Shown here piece after piece: positions 59,675 through 64,000 of a stretch of DNA of 64,000 nt. The DNA is taken from assembly GCA_022826195.1 (NCBI GenBank), contig JAJDVI010000071.1, forward strand, positions 1-64,000. The letters are read 5' to 3'. The notes under the pieces were generated by a model, which was given only the letters and a program-made list of their open reading frames with translations, ran no database searches and was not told where the DNA came from. The position numbers and the translations under genes were made by a program. Origin of the DNA: Acidobacteriota bacterium. Its GTDB lineage: Bacteria > Acidobacteriota > Vicinamibacteria > Marinacidobacterales > Marinacidobacteraceae. Position 1 is the first letter of the stretch. Every line of letters begins with the position of its first letter.

Positions 59675-60271
59675 CTATCCGGTAAACAGACTCCGCTCCG
59701 GCTCCGCGCCGGTTTCGAGCCCCCAGGCCGTCCAACCCGCAACTTCCCGCCTGGCAAAGAGTTCGATCTTCCGCTGCTCCGGGAACATCCGCTCGATGCG
59801 GCGCCGCACCTCCTCCGGCTTCGCCGAGTGGGGCCCCCGTTCCGCCCGGACGAGTTGCCGCTCGTTGCGCGCGCCCCGCGGCGTGGGGATGCGGCCGCGC
59901 CGGAACACCAGGCAGAGCTCGCACTGGCTCATCGTGTAAAAGCCCGGATTCACCCGTTCCTTGTCCCAGACGAAGGCCACCGTCGCCCAGTCGAAACCCC
60001 ACGCCTTCCCGAGGTCGATCGCCTGGTCGAGGTGGGGACTGGTTGCCCACAGGAAGAGCAGGCAGTCCGCGGCCGCGATGGACCCGACCGGCAGCTTCTT
60101 CAGATCGGCCAGCGTGACCGTCGCGTAGTGGCGGATCGCCCCGCCGGTGTCGCCGCTCGCGGGGCCAGCGTGTTGCAACTGGCCCTTGTAGTCCCAGGGC
60201 GGGTCGGCGTAGAGGATCCCGAAGCGTTCGCCGGGGAGCGGCGGGAAAGCCGGCCCGCTCGTCCGCGCCAC
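59675..60271 (-). CDS. MT-A70-family adenine methyltransferase
   Basis: 198 aa. The catalytic DPPW is in ILYADPPWDYKGQ (about residues 22-25). Other family parts are LFLWATSPHLDQAIDLGKAWGF, FVWDKER, and the C-terminal KIELFARREVAGWTAWGLE. MT-A70 enzymes methylate adenine N6 in DNA or RNA; bacterial members are often phage-derived. It lies between a PLP lyase gene and the NfeD gene, a location that looks coincidental. Confidence 0.92.
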   Translation of the reverse strand: MARTSGPAFPPLPGERFGILYADPPWDYKGQLQHAGPASGDTGGAIRHYATVTLADLKKLPVGSIAAADCLLFLWATSPHLDQAIDLGKAWGFDWATVAFVWDKERVNPGFYTMSQCELCLVFRRGRIPTPRGARNERQLVRAERGPHSAKPEEVRRRIERMFPEQRKIELFARREVAGWTAWGLETGAEPERSLFTG

Positions 60272-60284
60272 GCCGAGGCTGCCG

Positions 60285-61442
60285 TCAGAGGGCCTGGGCG
60301 AAATCGGCGATCAGGTCCTCCGCCGCCTCCACCCCGGTCGAAAACCGCATCAGCCCCTCGTTGATCCCCATCTCCGCCCGCGCCTCGGGCGGCAGGCCGC
60401 TGTGGATCGCGGCCGCGGGCCGGATGATCAGCGATTCGACCCCGCCGAGGCTCGCCGCGACCGTGGGCAACTCGAGGCGCGACGCGAAAGCATCCGCGGC
60501 TTCCCCGCCGCCCGCGTGCACGAACGCCATCATCCCCCCGAAGCCGCCGCTCAGGAGGCGCGCCGCCCGGGCGTGCTGGGCGTGCGACGCGAGACCGGGA
60601 TAGTGGACCTCCTCGATCTCCGGGCGGCCTTCCAGAAAACGGGCCAGCTCCAGCGCGTTCGCCGACTGCCGCCGCACCCGGAGGCCGATCGTCTTGAGTC
60701 CCCGCTCGAGCAGCACGCAGGCGTGAGGATCGAGCGAGCCGCCCAGGTGGTCGAGGGTGAGCTTGATCCGGCGCACCCGTTCGGCGGACCCGGCGACCGA
60801 TCCCGCCACCAGGTCGTTGTGCCCGTTCATGTACTTGGTGCAGCTCTCCATCACCAGGTCGAACCCGAGCTCGGCCGGACGGCAGAGCACGGGGCTCGCG
60901 AAGGTGTTGTCGATCATCGAGATCAGGCCGTTCGCCCGCGCGAACGCCACCACCGCCTCCAGATCCGCCATCTGGACCAGCGGGTTGGTCAGGGTCTCCA
61001 CGTAGATCAGCCGCGTCGAAGGCGTCATCGCCGCGTCCCAGGACGCCGGATCCTGCGGATCGATCTTCGTGTGGTTGATCCCCCAGCGCGGCAGGTCGTG
61101 CTCCAGCATGTTGGCGGTGCCGCCGTACACCACGTCCTGCACCAGCAGGTGGTCCCCGGCGCCCAGGAACGTCATGAGCGCCGACGAGATCGCCGCCATC
61201 CCGCTTCCCGTGACCAGCGCGTCCTCGGCGCCCTCCAGCGACGCGATCCGCTGGTGGAGCACCGCGTGGTTCGGGCTGTTCGAGAGCCGCAGATAGCCCA
61301 CGTCGTGGTACTCCTCGCCGTGGTACTCGAAGTTCGCGGTCTGGAACACGGGCGTCGAAACCGCGCCGAACGGCCGGGGGGAGAGCGCCCCCTCATGGAC
61401 GGCGCGGGTGTCGAGGCTCGGGGAACGATCGTCGTCGGGCAA
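60285..61442 (-). CDS. PLP-dependent trans-sulfuration enzyme (cystathionine gamma-synthase/lyase-like)
   Basis: 385 aa from TTG 61442 with AAAGGA upstream. Cys/Met metabolism PLP family: TRAVHEGALSPRPFGAVSTPVFQTANFE, the phosphate-binding GSGMAAISSALM, DNTFASPVLCRP, and the Lys-containing MESCTKYMNGHNDLVAGSV (Lys203). The typical C-terminal VESLIIRPAAAIHSGLPPEAR has the substrate-site Ser/Arg. It joins or splits sulfur amino acids with homoserine derivatives; exact reaction not decidable. It follows the PTPS-like gene by 11 bp. Confidence 0.93.
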   Translation of the reverse strand: MPDDDRSPSLDTRAVHEGALSPRPFGAVSTPVFQTANFEYHGEEYHDVGYLRLSNSPNHAVLHQRIASLEGAEDALVTGSGMAAISSALMTFLGAGDHLLVQDVVYGGTANMLEHDLPRWGINHTKIDPQDPASWDAAMTPSTRLIYVETLTNPLVQMADLEAVVAFARANGLISMIDNTFASPVLCRPAELGFDLVMESCTKYMNGHNDLVAGSVAGSAERVRRIKLTLDHLGGSLDPHACVLLERGLKTIGLRVRRQSANALELARFLEGRPEIEEVHYPGLASHAQHARAARLLSGGFGGMMAFVHAGGGEAADAFASRLELPTVAASLGGVESLIIRPAAAIHSGLPPEARAEMGINEGLMRFSTGVEAAEDLIADFAQAL

Positions 61443-61453
61443 GGGAAGTCCTT

Positions 61454-61837
61454 TCAGGAGCGGCTGGGGACGGCGGCCTCGTAGGCGGCCGCCATGAGCG
61501 GGTTTTCGACGAGCTCCACCCGGATCACGCCGGCGAAGCCGGACGGGAGACGCCGCGCCAACTCGCCGTGCACGTAGCGGGCGAGGAACTCGGTGGTGGT
61601 GTTCTCGCCGGGAAACGTCTCGTCGAGATCGGCGTAGCGGAGCGGCGCGAGCGCCTCCCCGAGGGCGTCCTTCGCCCAGGCGAGGTCGAGCAACACCCCG
61701 TGTTCGTCCAGCTCCGGCCCGCGGAACTCGGCGGTGACCGCGTAGGTCGCCCCGTGGCGGCTCTGCGCCGGGCCGAACATTTCGCCGCGCAGCGAGTGCG
61801 AGCACATCACGTGGTCGCGGACGGAAATGCTGAACAC
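61454..61837 (-). CDS. Divergent 6-pyruvoyl-tetrahydropterin-synthase-like protein
   Basis: 127 aa from GTG 61837. The fold signature is partly present: SVRDHVMCSHSL (His14), GATYAVTAEFRGPELDEHGVLLDLAWAK, and NTTTEFLARYVHGEL. The usual zinc-binding HGH reads RHGAT here (His28, Ala30), and the catalytic Cys before it is missing. A bacterial subfamily with this altered site exists. It would not be a normal QueD enzyme. It is the first gene of the operon. Confidence 0.78.
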   Translation of the reverse strand: MFSISVRDHVMCSHSLRGEMFGPAQSRHGATYAVTAEFRGPELDEHGVLLDLAWAKDALGEALAPLRYADLDETFPGENTTTEFLARYVHGELARRLPSGFAGVIRVELVENPLMAAAYEAAVPSRS

Positions 61838-61897
61838 GGGAGGGACGCTGGGGCGGCGCCCGACTCTATCCGTACACTGCGCGGCCGGAGAATCCCC

Positions 61898-62728
61898 ATG
61901 ACCGACCCGTCCTTCGATCCCATCCCGATCGCCGAAGAGATCATCGCCGCCCGCGCCGCGGGCGCTCGCCTCGCCCCCTTCACCGGCCGCGTTCCCGGAT
62001 TCGGCTTCGACGAGGCCTACCAGGTGGCCGGGATCGTCGCCTGCCGCCGCGCCGCCCGCTCTCCGGTGGCCGGGCGCAAGATCGGGTTCACGAACCCGGC
62101 GCTCTGGGAGGCGGCCGGCCTGACCCACCCGGTGTGGGGGAACATGTTCGAGGAGACGGTGACGCGCACCGGGCCCGGGGGCGAGACCCCGGCGATCGAC
62201 ATGGCGGGGTCCGTGGAACCCAAGGTCGAGATCGAGGTGGTGGTCGTGCTCCGTTCCGTCCCGGAACGCGGAGACCGGGGCGCCGCCGTCGCCCGCCATG
62301 TGGCGGAAATCGGTTTCGGCTTCGAGATCGTGGACTCGCCGTATCCGGGGTGGAACATGCGCCCCGCCGACGCGGTCGCGGCCGGCGGGATCCATCACGG
62401 GCTCGCGGTGGGGCCGACAGTCCCGGTGACCGATCCCGAGGCCACCGCCGCGGCGATGGCCGACCTCACCGTGTCCATGACCCTGGCCACGGGCTCCGAA
62501 CCCCCGCGCCACGTGGCCGACGGGGCGGGCCGCATGGTCCTCGGCAACCCACTCGATGCGGTCGGCGTGCTCGTCGAGATGGCTGCCGACCGGGGGAGCC
62601 CGCTCGCCGCCGGCGAGATCGTCACCACGGGATCGCTGGCCCCACCCCTCGCGGCGGCCGCCGGGGAGCTCTACCGGGCGGAGGCGGGAGGCGGCGCCCT
62701 TCCGGCCGCCAGCGTCGTGCTCCGGTAG
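61898..62728 (+). CDS. 2-keto-4-pentenoate hydratase-like protein (FAH superfamily)
   Basis: 276 aa starting at the ATG before TDPSFDP. FAH/hydratase features: KIGFTNPALWEAAGLTHPVWGNMFE, the metal site VEPKVEIEVVVVL (Glu pair), and GFGFEIVDSPYPGWN. The C-terminal GEIVTTGSLAPPLAAAAG is typical. These enzymes hydrate or cleave keto acids from aromatic breakdown. It is divergent from the PTPS-like gene (61 bp apart). Confidence 0.9.
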   Translation: MTDPSFDPIPIAEEIIAARAAGARLAPFTGRVPGFGFDEAYQVAGIVACRRAARSPVAGRKIGFTNPALWEAAGLTHPVWGNMFEETVTRTGPGGETPAIDMAGSVEPKVEIEVVVVLRSVPERGDRGAAVARHVAEIGFGFEIVDSPYPGWNMRPADAVAAGGIHHGLAVGPTVPVTDPEATAAAMADLTVSMTLATGSEPPRHVADGAGRMVLGNPLDAVGVLVEMAADRGSPLAAGEIVTTGSLAPPLAAAAGELYRAEAGGGALPAASVVLR

Positions 62729-62732
62729 TCCG

Positions 62733-63998
62733 CTACGGCTCGCAGGGAGCCTGACGGCGGACGTCGTTCACCGGGACCGCATCCCGCGTGAGGTCCGCGA
62801 ACTCTCCGGGGGAAAGGCCCAGGTCATCGAGCACCCCGCACACCCGCGGCGCGACGCCTGGCAGCGTCACGCACTCCCGCTCGCTCAGACGCGCATCGAG
62901 CGCCGCGGACAGCAGCAGCGCCCGGCCGTCCACCCACATGGCCAGGACGTCCTCGTCCCCCGCGGTCAGCACCGCCTCGTACGGGTCCCCGCCGGCGTGG
63001 CGGACCAGTATCAGGTCGGCGCGGAGCCCGGGCCGGATCGCCCCGAACCGGTCTTCCAGCCCCAGCGCGTAGGCGCCGCTCCCGGTGGCCATGCGCCAGA
63101 GCGCGTCGGCCGGCAGCTCGGCCCCGGACGCCTCCGCCACCCGCCGCGCGCACCGGACCTCCTCCCGCATGTTGAAGGATCCGCTGGGCGACCAGTCCGT
63201 CGAGAGCGCGATGCGGACGCCGCTCGCGAGCGCCGCGCCGAGATCGATCGTCTCGCCGTAGAGGGCGAGGTTCGACCGCGGCGACCAGACCAGCGTCACG
63301 TCGAACTCCCGCATCACCGCGTAGTCGTCGCGGTCCGTGGCGACCCCGTGAACGAGCGAATAGCGCCGGTCGCGGCGCCTCACGCGCTCCAGGTAGCGCG
63401 CCACTTCCGCCCGCGCGGCGCAGCTCGCCGCGCGGCCCTCCCCCACGTGCGGCACGTAGGCCATGAACGTCAGGTCGTCGTCCTCGCCGGGCGCGAAGCT
63501 GTGGGCGGGGCCGCCCCGGCACTCGTCCGCCAGGTCCTCGACGACCGAGAACGAGAACGGAAACGTCCGGACGTCCGCTTCCGCGTCGTAGAGCGCGAGG
63601 TCGCCGGGCCGCTCGTGACGGCCGATGTTCCGGATCACCCCGGGCGCGCCGCCGGAGCCGGCGATGGTGGTGGCGCCGCCCAGCAGGTGCCGCAGCTCCA
63701 CGGCCGTCAGCACGGCGCTCATTCGCGGGTTTTCGGGAGCGAAGCGGTAGCGCTCCGGGATCGGCAGCGGCGTCTTCCCGCCGGCGCCGAGACGCCATTC
63801 GTCGCGGTGGGCGTAGCCCGGATGCAGGTTCGGGTCGGGGAAGGCGTAGCTGGTGGCGGGATGTTCGTGAGCGTTGACGAAACCCGGCGAGAGCACGGCG
63901 AGGCCCCGGCAATCGAGGACCGCGGCGTCCGGATACGCCGTCCGCAGAGTGTCGAAATCCGTCACTCTGCCGATGCCGCCGTTCCCGCGGACGTGCAC
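62733..63998 (-). CDS. Amidohydrolase (guanine-deaminase/ATZ-like), cut off at the window edge
   Basis: At least 421 residues, with the true N-terminus beyond the window. Metal-dependent hydrolase features: VLSPGFVNAHEHPATS (HxH), SLVHGVATD, LVWSPRSNLALYG, and ALSTDWSPSGSFNMREEV (Asp). The C-terminal extension (ALDARLSERECVTLPG) is long. Exported amidohydrolases of this kind are numerous in the window (four homologues). Substrate unknown. Confidence 0.9.
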   Translation of the reverse strand: MHVRGNGGIGRVTDFDTLRTAYPDAAVLDCRGLAVLSPGFVNAHEHPATSYAFPDPNLHPGYAHRDEWRLGAGGKTPLPIPERYRFAPENPRMSAVLTAVELRHLLGGATTIAGSGGAPGVIRNIGRHERPGDLALYDAEADVRTFPFSFSVVEDLADECRGGPAHSFAPGEDDDLTFMAYVPHVGEGRAASCAARAEVARYLERVRRRDRRYSLVHGVATDRDDYAVMREFDVTLVWSPRSNLALYGETIDLGAALASGVRIALSTDWSPSGSFNMREEVRCARRVAEASGAELPADALWRMATGSGAYALGLEDRFGAIRPGLRADLILVRHAGGDPYEAVLTAGDEDVLAMWVDGRALLLSAALDARLSERECVTLPGVAPRVCGVLDDLGLSPGEFADLTRDAVPVNDVRRQAPCEP

Positions 63999-64000
63999 GC

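Noticed and set aside
59675-60271. MT-A70 gene as part of a phage-defence or restriction unit
   Set aside because: Its neighbours are a PLP lyase and NfeD/stomatin genes, and no nuclease or specificity gene is close.

Overview
The window is a GC-rich bacterial chromosome segment with no rRNA, tRNA, CRISPR array or intact transposase that I could find. The gene content points to an Acidobacteriota-like organism. It has an exported VWFA-domain protein of the type common in Acidobacteria, a very large TonB receptor with an N-terminal carboxypeptidase-regulatory-like domain, many Tat-exported or lipoprotein enzymes, and a succinate dehydrogenase of the trimeric type with a long single membrane subunit. 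This assignment is inferred from family content, not from a marker gene.

Layout. 0.2-6.4 kb (+): exported TPR protein, VWFA protein, a small unknown plus HEPN pair, and a membrane-anchored spermidine-synthase-like protein fused to TPRs. 6.6-12.0 kb (-): small membrane protein, sdhCAB, a formylglycine-generating-enzyme-like lipoprotein and a Tsx/OmpK-like porin. 12.4-19.8 kb: exported isoaspartyl methyltransferase, WYL regulator, BCCT transporter, homoserine dehydrogenase, and two tandem Tat-exported FAD oxidoreductases. 19.8-24.0 kb (-): a TonB receptor whose frame runs without a stop into a Tat-exported class V aminotransferase. 24.3-28.3 kb: LOG protein, a VapBC-type pair, and two tandem branched-chain-amino-acid-type binding lipoproteins, the second with ACG where the first has ATG.

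28.4-41.9 kb is a defence island: an AlbA_2/Schlafen-type protein flanked by related short repeats, an amidohydrolase pseudogene scrap, then hsdM - HigA-like - AbiEi - AbiEii - hsdS - hsdR as one tightly packed type I restriction-modification cluster with an AbiE toxin-antitoxin pair inside it. HsdR carries an extra C-terminal AlbA_2 domain. Next comes a 746-aa PIN-like, coiled-coil, multi-TM protein of lower GC that I do not recognise.

42.2-51.5 kb is ordinary exported or peripheral metabolism: amidohydrolases, a gamma-glutamyltransferase homologue, an ABC-2 exporter and an orphan molybdenum hydroxylase large subunit. 51.7-57.4 kb (-) holds the most striking locus, five co-directional genes. 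An AAA+ ATPase is followed 3 bp later by a subtilisin-like protease. After a short gap come a single-domain ubiquitin-like protein, an E1 (ThiF) with an N-terminal E2-like candidate domain, and a DUF6527-like Cys/His protein. This looks like a bacterial ubiquitin-like conjugation cassette joined to a cytosolic protease-ATPase pair. 57.8-64 kb: an orphan CopG-type antitoxin, then a stomatin/NfeD/MT-A70/PLP-lyase/PTPS-like operon, a hydratase and a truncated amidohydrolase.

Across the whole window, intergenic gaps hold copies of a two-hairpin palindromic repeat whose stems vary in sequence but stay base-paired, a REP/BIME-like family. One copy supplies the C-terminus of the LOG protein.
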